A DNA stretch of 64,000 bases from Bryobacterales bacterium. Its GTDB lineage: Bacteria; Acidobacteriota; Terriglobia; Bryobacterales; Bryobacteraceae. Each line of letters opens with the position of its first letter. Within the stretch, counting starts at the first letter, position 1. The notes under the pieces are model-generated. The model saw only the letters and a program-made list of their open reading frames with translations. It did no database searches and was not told the origin of the DNA. Shown here in pieces: positions 54,101-61,928 of this stretch. The stretch is from assembly GCA_019261985.1 (NCBI GenBank), contig JAFAQY010000023.1:26711-90710 (forward strand), written 5' to 3'. A program made the translations under genes and the position numbers.

Positions 54101-54416
54101 GGTGGCTGCCGCTCACGAGCTGAAAAGTCGCGGCGCCCTTCGGGCATAAACAGCCGTGCGAGATGGGGGATGCGGGATCGCCCTCGATATCGATGATCTT
54201 CTCGTCCTTCACGTAAACAAGCTGAGCGCATCCGACGGCGCAGTACGGACACACGGAACCAACTACGCGATCTGCTTTCGACGTCCGAGCCCTCAGTTCA
54301 TGCGTACGCGGCGACGCCGCCGTCCCGTTCAGACCGAGCAAATCCCGCTCGCGAAACTGCTTCAGCACCGGCCATTCCATGTTCGTATGATCGGGTTCGG
54401 CTTGGCGTTGTTTCAT
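51141..54416 (-). CDS. Selenocysteine-containing formate dehydrogenase catalytic (alpha) subunit
   Basis: Two open frames (54416-53832 and 53831-51141) are one gene with an in-frame TGA as codon 195. Reading through gives NQARI-U-HSSTVPSLGTSFGRG, matching the FdnG active site NQARV-U-HGPTVASL, so U195 should ligate Mo or W. The [4Fe-4S] motif is Cys56, Cys59, Cys63, Cys91. Later blocks are typical: ECHPVGFRWVMKA, IIHVDPRFTRTSAVA, YAVGWTQHITG, LLLGNMGRPGGGIMALRGH. The product has 1091 residues and oxidises formate to CO2 or the reverse. No Tat signal is visible, so a cytoplasmic site is likely. ATG 54380 is an alternative start. Confidence 0.95.
53803..53834 (-). promoter_or_regulatory. UGA selenocysteine codon with bacterial SECIS-like hairpin
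   Basis: On the minus strand the UGA (53834-53832) is followed by 12 bases and then the hairpin GTCCCC-AGTTT-GGGGAC (53819-53803). The distance and the small stem with a U-containing apical loop fit the minimal bacterial SECIS bound by SelB. A second small stem, CCTC...GAGG around TTCGG, follows directly. Confidence 0.75.
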
Positions 54417-54417
54417 T

Positions 54418-54532
54418 GTGGGGCAGGATGCTCTCCGGCGCGCGATTGCCAATCGCGCCGGGCGGGTTGTTATGAAAGGTCGGCAGGCGGGTTAGCATAG
54501 CAACCCGCCGCAGGTTGGCAACTTGCCCCACA
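54418..54532. repeat. GTGGGGCAGG-type interspersed palindrome abutting a gene start
   Basis: GTGGGGCAGGATGC at the left, GCGCGATTGCCAATCGCGC, GCGGGTTAGCATAGCAACCCGC and GCAGGTTGGCAACTTGCCCCAC at the right. Its left edge is one base from the ATG of the formate dehydrogenase catalytic gene, leaving no ordinary ribosome binding site there. The divergent exported-protein gene starts 44 bp beyond the right edge. Confidence 0.8.
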
Positions 54533-54575
54533 CTCAGCCTGCCGTGGTATGCTCATCGAGTTGAGGAGCTATACG

Positions 54576-55640
54576 ATGTCCCGCCTAAGTCTGTTGCCGG
54601 TGAGCGCGCTCGCCGCTCTCGCACTCATGGCGCAGACACCTGCGCCGAAATCGGCAACCACGAAATCGGCCAGTTCTAAGTCGGGAGCTGCCAAACCGGC
54701 AGCGCCGCGAACTCCATGGGGCGATCCGGATTTGCAAGGGACATGGTTCGTGCTCGCCGACGTTCCGCTGGAGCGTTCCGCCGCGAACGCGAACAAGGAA
54801 TTTCTCACCGACGAAGAAATCGAAGCCGCGGACCGCGCGAAGGGTTTGAATCCCGGCCGCAACGCGCGCGCAGCCGATGCGGCTCAAGATGTAAGCGGCG
54901 CCTACAATGCAGTCTTCAACTCTGTTTTGAAAACCGGCCGGCGCACATCCATGATCATCGACCCCCCGAATGGACGAATTCCTCCGCCGGTTCCGGGCGC
55001 GCAAGGGCCGGGCCGTGGATTCGCCGGAGGCGGCGGTGGCGCGGCGGCCGGCGGTCAGGGCCGTGGAGGCGCGGGCGCGCTCGGCATCGCGCCGGGCGTG
55101 AACGATAATCCCGAAACAATCGCACAATCACCGCGTTGCCTGGGCGTGCCGATGCCGTTCCTGCCGCTGAACACCCTATTCGCGCAGGGCACGGTTATGC
55201 AGCTGGTGCAATCTCCGAAATCGATCGGCATCTACATGGAAGACGATCATGCCGGCGGCGGCAATCGGGTCATCTATATGGATGGCCGCCCGCATCCTCC
55301 AGCCGTGATGAAGTATTATCTCGGCCACTCGGTGGGCCACTGGGAAGGAAACACGCTCGTCGTTGAAACCACGAACTTCTCGCAAGGCTTTCGCGGCTCG
55401 AACATCGAAACCTACAAGATGATCGAGCATTTCACGCGAGTGGACGCCAACAACCTGCGGCGCGAGATCACGTTCGACGACCCGAAGACGTGGAGCCGTC
55501 CGTGGACTGTTCAGATCGAGATGGGCAAAACCGACGACCACCGGCACATGATTTTCGACTCCGCCTGCCACGAAGGCAACTACGGCATGACCGGCATCCT
55601 CGCCGGCTCACGCAGAGAAGAGCAGGCTGCAAAGAAGTAA
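54576..55640 (+). CDS. Exported PDLQGxW-family protein of unknown function
   Basis: From ATG 54576, 8 bases after GAGGAG, the protein has 354 residues and a signal peptide (SRLSLLPVSALAALALMAQ). A Ser/Lys/Ala linker leads to WGDPDLQGTWFVLADVPLER, the hallmark of a family abundant in Acidobacteriota. A Gly-rich stretch (about 150-180), HWEGNTLVVETTNFSQGF at about 265 and a final FDSACHEGNYGMTGILAGSR are also family marks. The function is unknown. A decayed paralogue with the same blocks is at 61929-62230. Confidence 0.82.
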   Translation: MSRLSLLPVSALAALALMAQTPAPKSATTKSASSKSGAAKPAAPRTPWGDPDLQGTWFVLADVPLERSAANANKEFLTDEEIEAADRAKGLNPGRNARAADAAQDVSGAYNAVFNSVLKTGRRTSMIIDPPNGRIPPPVPGAQGPGRGFAGGGGGAAAGGQGRGGAGALGIAPGVNDNPETIAQSPRCLGVPMPFLPLNTLFAQGTVMQLVQSPKSIGIYMEDDHAGGGNRVIYMDGRPHPPAVMKYYLGHSVGHWEGNTLVVETTNFSQGFRGSNIETYKMIEHFTRVDANNLRREITFDDPKTWSRPWTVQIEMGKTDDHRHMIFDSACHEGNYGMTGILAGSRREEQAAKK

Positions 55641-55646
55641 CCCACA

Positions 55647-57953
55647 CTGCTGCTGCTCATCCTTCTCTTCTCATTCGTTAGCGGCGCGGCAGCGCTGATC
55701 TATGAGGTCGTTTGGTTTCAGCTCCTGGAACAAGTGATCGGGTCTACAGCGTTGTCCCTGGCTGTGCTTTTCGCCACTTTCATGGGCGGGATGTGTTTGG
55801 GGAGTCTGCTACTGCCGCGCGTCGTACAGCGTCAGCGAAATCCTTTACGCGTTTATGCGGCAATTGAACTCGCGATCGCCTGCTGCGGCATCGCCGTGCT
55901 GGCGGTGCTGCCAATTTTCTCCCGCGCGCTGGCCGCGACATGTTTGTTACTGCCCACGCTGCTGATGGGCGCGACGCTCCCGGCGCTGGCTCGGCAAACG
56001 GAGGATCAGTGGCTTGGAATTCTATATGGAGCAAACATCGCCGGTGGAGTGGCCGGATCGCTGCTAACCGGGTTTTATCTTCTGCGCGTGTATGACACGG
56101 CGACGGCGACGTACGTTGCAGTAGCCGCGAATGTGGCTGTCACAGGGACAGCCCTTGTATTCAGCGCTTACGGCTCCCATAAAGTTGCGGCTGAGCCAAA
56201 CTTAATGGAGCCCAGACCGCCGGCGAGCCGTGCAGTCTATCTCGTCATCGCCCTCTCCGGTTTCACCGCCCTGGCCGCCGAAGTTATCTGGACGCGCACG
56301 CTCGGCCTGCTGTTCGGCGCTTCGGTCTACACGCTCTCCATCATCCTCGCAGTTTTTCTTTCAGGACTTGGGATCGGCAGCGCTCTTGGATCGCTGCTCA
56401 GCCGCACGATCCCGAGTTCGAAAGCGGCGCTCGGCTGGTGCCAGTTGTTGCTTCCGGGCGCGATCGCGTGGTCGGCTTACACGATGAATGCATCGCTGCC
56501 GTACTGGCCCATTAATCCGTTGATCTCCTCGGACATTCGGTTCAATTTTGAGCTCGACCTCGCGCGCGCATTTTGGACTCTACTGCCGCCTACACTTCTA
56601 TGGGGCGCCAGTTTTCCGTTCGCGCTTGCGGCCGCTGCACCGAAAATGAAAGACCGCGGCCGGCTAATGTCCGCTGTTTATGCCGCGAATACTTTGGGAG
56701 CAATCGTCGGAGCGCTCCTCGCCAGTCTGTTGCTGATCGAATGGGTCGGATCGCAGCGTGCGCAGCAGTTGCTGGTCGCGGTCTCGGCATTTTCCGGCCT
56801 GCTTGTTTTCATTCCAGCCGGTAGGACAAGCTTCAGCTTGTCCAGGGGCAAGCTGAAGCTTGCCCTACTTGCCGTCCCGGGCATCCTCTGCATTCGCGTA
56901 ATTCCGCCGGTTCCAAAGCTGCTGATTGCTTATGGGCGTTATGCCGCCACTTGGGTGGGCAAAGCGGACGTTGTCTACGCGCGCGAAGGTATGAACTCGG
57001 CAATCGCCGTTTCGAGCTTCCCCAACGGAGTGGTGACGTTCCACGTGGCCGGAAAAATTCAAGCCTCGAATGTCCCGCGCGACATGCGCCTCCAGCGCAT
57101 GCTCGGACACCTCACGACTCTTCCCGTTGCCCATCCCCGCTCCGTTCTGGTGATCGGCTGCGGCGCCGGAATCACCGCCGGAGCCGTTGCTATCGATCCC
57201 GAAGTGCGGCAGGTGACCATCGCCGAAATCGAGCGGCTGGTTCCCCAAGCCGCCTCGGCCTACTTCGCCCGGCCCAACTTCGATGTGCTGCATAATTCAA
57301 AAGTTCAAGTCCGGATAGATGACGGCCGGCATTATCTGCTGGCCTCGGGCGAACGCTTCGATGGAATCACGGTCGATCCGCTCGACCCGTGGGTGAAGGG
57401 CGCGGCGAACCTGTACACCGCCGAATTTCTCGAAGCCATGAAGCAGCACCTGAATCCCGGCGGAACGGTGACACTATACATTCAGCTTTTCGAAACGATC
57501 CCGGCCGCGGTGAAAAGCGCGGTCGCGACATTCTTCGAAGTTTTTCCGAACGGCACAATTTGGGGGAATCCTTATGAGGGCCGCGGCCACGATATGATTC
57601 TGCTGGGAACAGGGGAGCCGCTACGGATCGATCTTGACCGGATGGAGAAGCGTTTCGGCTACCGCGACCCCGACAGCAAGATCCCGCAATCCTTGGCCGA
57701 AGTGGGCATTAGTTCCCCGGTGGACTTGTTCGCGAGCTACGCGGGCCGCAAATCGGATTTAACGGAGTGGCTGCAAAGCGCGGCGATCAATCGCGACAGG
57801 AATCTTCGTATGGAGTATCTTGCTGGGCTCGGCTTAAACGCCGACGACAGCGCGGAGATTTACGCGAGCATGCTCAAATACCGGCGCTTTCCCGAAGATA
57901 TATTCTCAAGCAGCGAGGGACGGTTAGACTCGCTCAGAAGAGCGAGGAAGTAG
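55647..57953 (+). CDS. Fused MFS-type membrane domain / spermidine-synthase-like protein (paralogue 2)
   Basis: The conserved first helix (LLILLFSFVSGAAALIYEVV) begins directly after the TAA of the upstream gene, in the same frame, and no ATG, GTG or TTG lies before it; CTG 55647-55655 are the only candidates, so start and length (about 768) are tentative. GTG 55734 would cut off helix 1. The membrane part has about 14 helices (SGFTALAAEVIWTRTLGLLF); the C-terminal Rossmann domain shows SVLVIGCGAGITAGAVAIDP and FDGITVDPLDPWVKGAANLY. Residues GRTSFSLSRGKLKLALL near 392-408 are encoded by a 48-bp repeat. The reaction is unknown. Confidence 0.82.
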   Translation: MLLLILLFSFVSGAAALIYEVVWFQLLEQVIGSTALSLAVLFATFMGGMCLGSLLLPRVVQRQRNPLRVYAAIELAIACCGIAVLAVLPIFSRALAATCLLLPTLLMGATLPALARQTEDQWLGILYGANIAGGVAGSLLTGFYLLRVYDTATATYVAVAANVAVTGTALVFSAYGSHKVAAEPNLMEPRPPASRAVYLVIALSGFTALAAEVIWTRTLGLLFGASVYTLSIILAVFLSGLGIGSALGSLLSRTIPSSKAALGWCQLLLPGAIAWSAYTMNASLPYWPINPLISSDIRFNFELDLARAFWTLLPPTLLWGASFPFALAAAAPKMKDRGRLMSAVYAANTLGAIVGALLASLLLIEWVGSQRAQQLLVAVSAFSGLLVFIPAGRTSFSLSRGKLKLALLAVPGILCIRVIPPVPKLLIAYGRYAATWVGKADVVYAREGMNSAIAVSSFPNGVVTFHVAGKIQASNVPRDMRLQRMLGHLTTLPVAHPRSVLVIGCGAGITAGAVAIDPEVRQVTIAEIERLVPQAASAYFARPNFDVLHNSKVQVRIDDGRHYLLASGERFDGITVDPLDPWVKGAANLYTAEFLEAMKQHLNPGGTVTLYIQLFETIPAAVKSAVATFFEVFPNGTIWGNPYEGRGHDMILLGTGEPLRIDLDRMEKRFGYRDPDSKIPQSLAEVGISSPVDLFASYAGRKSDLTEWLQSAAINRDRNLRMEYLAGLGLNADDSAEIYASMLKYRRFPEDIFSSSEGRLDSLRRARK
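56821..56868. repeat. 48-bp two-hairpin element inserted in frame within a gene
   Basis: Two palindromes in tandem, GGACAAGCTTCAGCTTGTCC and GGGCAAGCTGAAGCTTGCCC, flanked by GTA and TAC. Being 48 bp long it keeps the reading frame and adds 16 residues (RTSFSLSRGKLKLALL) to the MFS/spermidine-synthase-like protein. The paralogue at 25.2-27.6 kb lacks this segment at the same place. A copy with 44 of 48 bases identical lies at 57950-57997. Confidence 0.88.
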
Positions 57954-57997
57954 GACAAGCTTCAACTTGTCCATAGGCAAGCTCAAGCTTGCCCTAC
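57950..57997. repeat. 48-bp two-hairpin element spanning two convergent stop codons
   Basis: The element starts GTAGGACAAGC and ends GCTTGCCCTAC. On the plus strand its TAG (57951-57953) ends the MFS fusion gene; on the minus strand its TAG (57996-57994) ends the TonB gene. The two hairpins between may terminate both transcripts. It is 44/48 identical to the copy inside the MFS gene. Confidence 0.88.
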
Positions 57998-58950
57998 AGC
58001 AGGCGGAAGTTCACTTCCACGCTAGCCATCACCGGCACCGGCTTGCCATCCTTCATGCCGGGCTTGAAGCGCCACTTCTCTACGGCCTCGATGGCTTTCT
58101 GATCCAGGCCCAAGCCGAGGGACTTGGTGACCTTGATGCCGACCGCTTTGCCCGTCTCATCGACGACCAGCGACAGCAGCACGGAACCTTGCCATTTCGC
58201 CTTGCGTGCCTCTTCGGAGTACTCGGGTTCAGGCTGATATATCGGCACCGGCGCGGAAACGCCGCCGCCGATACGATAAGCACCGCCGCCGAATCCGCCA
58301 CCCGATCCGGGCCCAAAACCGGCTCCGTTACCCGGACCAACACCGCCGCCCTTGCCGCTACCGATGCCGCCGCCCGAACCGATGCCGTTGGAAGCCATAC
58401 CGAGCTTGCTCAGCGGATCGCCGTAGTTATTTGCCTGAATGTTCGGAACTTGGTCCGCAACGATTGTGGGGACCATGGGCAGCTTCGGATCTGGAACCGT
58501 ATCCACGCGCGGAGGAGTGAACTGCTTCGGCGAAGGCTTGGGCAGCTTGCCTTTGCTCGCATCCAGAAGTTCCCGAGCCCCGCCGCCGCCACCGCCCTGC
58601 TGCTTCTGCTGCTTTGGCTTGAACGCGCTCAGGTCCGGGATCGTTAAGGTCGTGACTTCTTGCTGGATGATCTTTTGAACGGGCTTGAGCGTGCCTAGAA
58701 AAATCAGTAATCCAATAATGCCAAGGTGAATCAGAATGGATGTGGACGCGGCCCGCTTTTCGTTGCCTGCGTAAAGCCCTGTCAAACCCTTTAGCTCACG
58801 AGGATCCACCGGCTTGGAGGTAACCTCCAACGGCGGCAGCTTCGGAGGATGAATAACGTCTTTAATCCCCTGGACAATGGTTTTGTACCAGGGACTCTCC
58901 AGGTCTTGCGGAGCAAGAAGACGCTGAAGGTGAATATCGGGATCGTCCAT
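57994..58950 (-). CDS. TonB-family energy-transducer protein
   Basis: From ATG 58950 the protein has 318 residues: a cytoplasmic head of about 65 residues, one membrane helix (SILIHLGIIGLLIFLGTL), a long Pro/Gly-rich periplasmic spacer (KLPKPSPKQFTPPRV, and an extended Gly run at about 190-225), and a C-terminal TonB domain: PEYSEEARKAKWQGSVLLSL, DETGKAVGIKVTKSLG and AIEAVEKWRFKPGMKDGKPV. It would couple the proton motive force to an outer-membrane receptor; no ExbB/ExbD or receptor gene is nearby. A GTG at 58986 is an alternative start. Confidence 0.9.
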   Translation of the reverse strand: MDDPDIHLQRLLAPQDLESPWYKTIVQGIKDVIHPPKLPPLEVTSKPVDPRELKGLTGLYAGNEKRAASTSILIHLGIIGLLIFLGTLKPVQKIIQQEVTTLTIPDLSAFKPKQQKQQGGGGGGARELLDASKGKLPKPSPKQFTPPRVDTVPDPKLPMVPTIVADQVPNIQANNYGDPLSKLGMASNGIGSGGGIGSGKGGGVGPGNGAGFGPGSGGGFGGGAYRIGGGVSAPVPIYQPEPEYSEEARKAKWQGSVLLSLVVDETGKAVGIKVTKSLGLGLDQKAIEAVEKWRFKPGMKDGKPVPVMASVEVNFRLL

Positions 58951-59179
58951 TGGCGCCCCAGAGGCGCTACTTACTCGCTCTGGCACTTCCTACCCCCAGC
59001 ATGAAATCCGGCAACACTTCTACCTCGATTCAATGACGAAAGCCAGCCGGTTGACGTTTCCATTTTCCGTAGAAACATCGCTTGAACTTTTCTTCCCCGA
59101 CCGATGACACGATCTTATCACAATGTCACTGTTCAAAGTACCGGCCCAGCGGCTACGATTTATTAAATAGACTCCCGTT

Positions 59180-59821
59180 CTATGAAGTTTGGAACCGCCC
59201 GAGTCCGAGGAACGCACAAACCTCGCTCCACATGGATTCGAGAACGTCCGTAAGCTCATGACCGGAATCGAAAAGCCGCAGCGTGATATTGGCATGTGTT
59301 GAAGCGACGTCTTGCGAGACCTCAACAGGAACCACCTGGTCATTGACGCCGTGTAGAATCAGCGCCGGTTGGGTGAACTCCGGCTCGTCTAAATACCGTT
59401 GAGAGTCTTCGACAAACCCATAACTCAACGGCATCTGCCGACCGTACCCGTAATGGAAGATCGGATAAACGCCATCGCGTTTCCACCGGGCCATTTCCTC
59501 TGCCGGATACCTTTCCTTCCACCGCTTTGGAAAACGGAGCGCGGGCGCCATCAAGATCAACGTTTCAATAACCGGGTGCGTGGATGCGAACAGCGCGGCC
59601 AGGTAGCCACCAAGACTGGACCCCATCAACACGGCAGGCTTCTTGCCGACCGTTTTTTCGATAATGCGAAGCTGCCCGGTAATCGTCAGCGAACCGAAAT
59701 CGCCCTGGTCTAATTCGGGGATCTCCGTCGCGATACCATGCTCAGCGAACCGGCGAGCGAAAAACTGAGCCTTTCCTGACTTGGGACTCGATGCAAAACC
59801 ATGCAGATAGACGACGCGCAC
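59180..59821 (-). CDS. YqiA/YcfP-like alpha/beta-fold hydrolase
   Basis: The 213-residue protein starts at a GTG with MRVVYLHGFASSPKSGKAQF, the oxyanion region. The nucleophile is Ser69 in GSSLGG; Asp in HGVNDQVVP (about 159) and His in FDSGHEL (about 188) complete the triad. Members of this small-esterase group (UPF0227) act on short acyl or CoA esters; the cellular substrate is unproven. It lies 11 bp upstream-to-downstream of the amidase gene on the same strand, so they may be cotranscribed. Confidence 0.9.
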   Translation of the reverse strand: MRVVYLHGFASSPKSGKAQFFARRFAEHGIATEIPELDQGDFGSLTITGQLRIIEKTVGKKPAVLMGSSLGGYLAALFASTHPVIETLILMAPALRFPKRWKERYPAEEMARWKRDGVYPIFHYGYGRQMPLSYGFVEDSQRYLDEPEFTQPALILHGVNDQVVPVEVSQDVASTHANITLRLFDSGHELTDVLESMWSEVCAFLGLGRFQTS

Positions 59822-59832
59822 TGCCTCAAGCT

Positions 59833-60381
59833 TTACATGCTTATGCCATTCGTTGCGGAGGCTTCGGCGATCAACCGGTCCAAATCGACCTTGAAGCCGG
59901 GGCAGCTCTTGTCGCCGTCAATCTGCCGGTGCATGATTACGTTGTCCCGGGTGAGATTTTTGAGCGAGGGATACCGCGCGGAAATACTTCGTAACAACCA
60001 TGCGCTGGAGGCATACATCGCATCGGTCCAGTCGTCTTCCGGATGGCCCTCGTGCTCGATGCCAATACTATAGAAATTCGGGTTGACGAAATCGCCAGAG
60101 GGGGTCTTCTTCATCCCCGTCCACGTCGGATTCGCGATGACTCCGGCGTGGTAGGCGGTATCGCTTTCCTTCACATACTGGTGCACCGTACCGTCGCGTC
60201 CCACCGAATAATGCGCCGAACGCGCGGCGGCGAGTTCGTTATTCAGGAACGTGGCGTCGGCGCCGATTTGGGAGCCGTCAATGATGTGAATCACCACCGT
60301 GCTGATCTCTTCGCCGGCTGGCCGCCCTTGGCGGAAATTCTTAGGCGCGCAGCCGATCCATTTGATTTCAGGGCCATTCAT
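59833..60381 (-). CDS. N-acetylmuramoyl-L-alanine amidase (Amidase_2/PGRP fold)
   Basis: ATG 60381 is the likely start: it gives 182 residues matching the family, whereas the longer open frame overlaps the peptidase gene. The zinc ligands are His32 in VVIHIIDG, His151 in IMHRQIDG and Cys160 in KSCPGF; AHYSVGRDGTVHQYV and YSIGIEHEG with Glu109 are also conserved. It should cleave the amide bond between MurNAc and L-Ala in peptidoglycan. There is no signal peptide, so it acts on cytoplasmic muropeptides or is exported by another route. Confidence 0.93.
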   Translation of the reverse strand: MNGPEIKWIGCAPKNFRQGRPAGEEISTVVIHIIDGSQIGADATFLNNELAAARSAHYSVGRDGTVHQYVKESDTAYHAGVIANPTWTGMKKTPSGDFVNPNFYSIGIEHEGHPEDDWTDAMYASSAWLLRSISARYPSLKNLTRDNVIMHRQIDGDKSCPGFKVDLDRLIAEASATNGISM

Positions 60382-60452
60382 GCCCTCATTGCAGGGGTGA
60401 CGCTTCGCTTGCGGCAGCGAATTTAAATGTGAAGTCTTTGCGCCCGCGGGCT

Positions 60453-61781
60453 TTAGCTCGCAGCGGAAGACGTGATGGCGCGATCGATTGTCGTTACATC
60501 CACTAATCCCGAGCAGCCGTAGAGCGCAGGAAGGGTCTGCGCATCGGGGAGCATCCGCCGCAGGCGCGCGACCTTTTCTGTCCCGGCCCGATATGCCGGG
60601 AGATACATCCGCCCCAGCAGCGGATGCCTGCCCCAAGCCCCGGAAAGTTTTTCGGCGCGCTCCTCGGAAACCAGAAAATTGGAGCGCAGGGTTTTCGCCA
60701 CCACAGGCCGCGGCAATCCCTCCCGCCACGTTAGGTACGATGCCTCGTTCTTGGCGTCGTCTTGAAGCAAGGCCAGCAGTACTCCAACTTGAAGATCTTT
60801 GTCAGGCAACTTGTCGACCTCGGTGACACCGTGAGCCATCAAAATGGCGTTATTCGCGATGCCTTCAAACAGCGCCGCCGCGCGGGTGTTCATCGTCAAT
60901 ACAGATGCCTCGAACCCCACCTCGCCGCGCCAGTAGAGATTCTGCAAGTAAGCGAATGTGGTCACATGGCCGGGCACGACTTCGTGGCTGACGAGCTGAA
61001 GAAACTCAGGTACGGAGATTTCGAGTGAAGCGTTGATTTCGTAGGTGGCTTCGTATTCGGGGGAGCCATCCGCGCGGCGCGCACGGCCCAGGTAATTCAT
61101 GGAGCCGGAGAACCAGGCATCCTGAATCGGCAGGAACTGAATATTCGCGCGCGGGACCGAGCGTAGCGCATTGGGGAGATACGGCGTAACGTGCGCGGCG
61201 CTCAATTGGTCGAAATAGGCGATAACCGCAGCACCTAGCGTGCGTATGGACGCCATGGGGATGCGGTGCTCATGCCGCCAGCGATCGATTGTCGCGGTCC
61301 CCGATTCGCCCAGCAGCTCCGCTACGCGCTCGCGCTTCGGCGCTGGATCGGAGGGCTCCGGACCGCGTCCAGTAGAGGCCATGACACAGCGCTCGTACGG
61401 CACCTCGGATCCCTTTCCGAGGATCTCCATCGCAAGATCAAACATTGTCTCGAAGCACAGCGCCAGACCGGCAACGTAATCCCGGCGCAAGCCTCCGAAT
61501 TTTGCGGCCTCGAGTTTCACGCCGTGGATCGCCGCGGGAATATCGATAGCGGCAAGATAAGCTTCGATCGCTTCGTTATCCGGCTGCCTGGAAGACACTC
61601 CTCCGGTTTCCCTCACGCGCGCGGCGGCGGGGTGAGTATAGGCGCTCGGCAGCGGCTCGTCTGAAAACCAGGAATCCGCGATGAAGCGGCCCGTTCCCGA
61701 GGGGCACATCACGTCGCCGCCCCACAACGTGTCGATCCCGAGAATTGCGGCCCCCAGAAGATCTTCGTAGCGCTGGTCCAT
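60453..61781 (-). CDS. Putative zinc metallopeptidase (HEVVPGH motif, DUF885-like)
   Basis: ATG 61781 gives 442 residues; the frame further up lies in a repeat. The sequence SHEVVPGHVTTFAYLQ contains HExxPGH, the zinc-binding signature of DUF885-type peptidases, at about 280. Other features are FIADSWFSDEPLPSAYTHPA early on and YLGRARRADGSPEYEATYEI. The rest is helical. There is no signal peptide. The reaction is inferred only from the motif. The neighbouring amidase gene, 71 bp downstream, suggests cell-wall or peptide turnover. Confidence 0.7.
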   Translation of the reverse strand: MDQRYEDLLGAAILGIDTLWGGDVMCPSGTGRFIADSWFSDEPLPSAYTHPAAARVRETGGVSSRQPDNEAIEAYLAAIDIPAAIHGVKLEAAKFGGLRRDYVAGLALCFETMFDLAMEILGKGSEVPYERCVMASTGRGPEPSDPAPKRERVAELLGESGTATIDRWRHEHRIPMASIRTLGAAVIAYFDQLSAAHVTPYLPNALRSVPRANIQFLPIQDAWFSGSMNYLGRARRADGSPEYEATYEINASLEISVPEFLQLVSHEVVPGHVTTFAYLQNLYWRGEVGFEASVLTMNTRAAALFEGIANNAILMAHGVTEVDKLPDKDLQVGVLLALLQDDAKNEASYLTWREGLPRPVVAKTLRSNFLVSEERAEKLSGAWGRHPLLGRMYLPAYRAGTEKVARLRRMLPDAQTLPALYGCSGLVDVTTIDRAITSSAAS

Positions 61782-61790
61782 GTATTGATT

Positions 61791-61908
61791 GTGGGGCAGG
61801 TTGCCAACCTGCAGCGGGTTGCCAACCCGCTTCGGCGGTTGTAACCGGCGGACCAGCGCGATTGGCAATCGCGCGCAGGATGGCATCCGGGATGGCATCC
61901 TGCCCCAC
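61791..61908. repeat. GTGGGGCAGG-type interspersed palindrome abutting a gene start
   Basis: GTGGGGCAGGTTGCCAACCT, GCAGCGGGTTGCCAACCCGC, a centre, then GCGCGATTGGCAATCGCGCG, a doubled GGATGGCATCC and CCTGCCCCAC. The left edge is 9 bases from the ATG of the peptidase gene, so the ribosome binding site is not of ordinary kind. The pseudogene of the PDLQGxW family starts 20 bp beyond the right edge. Confidence 0.82.
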
Positions 61909-61928
61909 ACGCGATAGAATATTCGGCG

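Noticed and set aside
60382..60729. N-terminal extension of the amidase by 116 residues
   Set aside because: It lies inside the 3' part of the peptidase gene on the same strand and has low-complexity shadow composition; the family starts at ATG 60381.
61782..61910. N-terminal 43 residues of the peptidase open frame
   Set aside because: The sequence is the translation of an interspersed repeat (RVGNPLQVGNLP), not protein-like.
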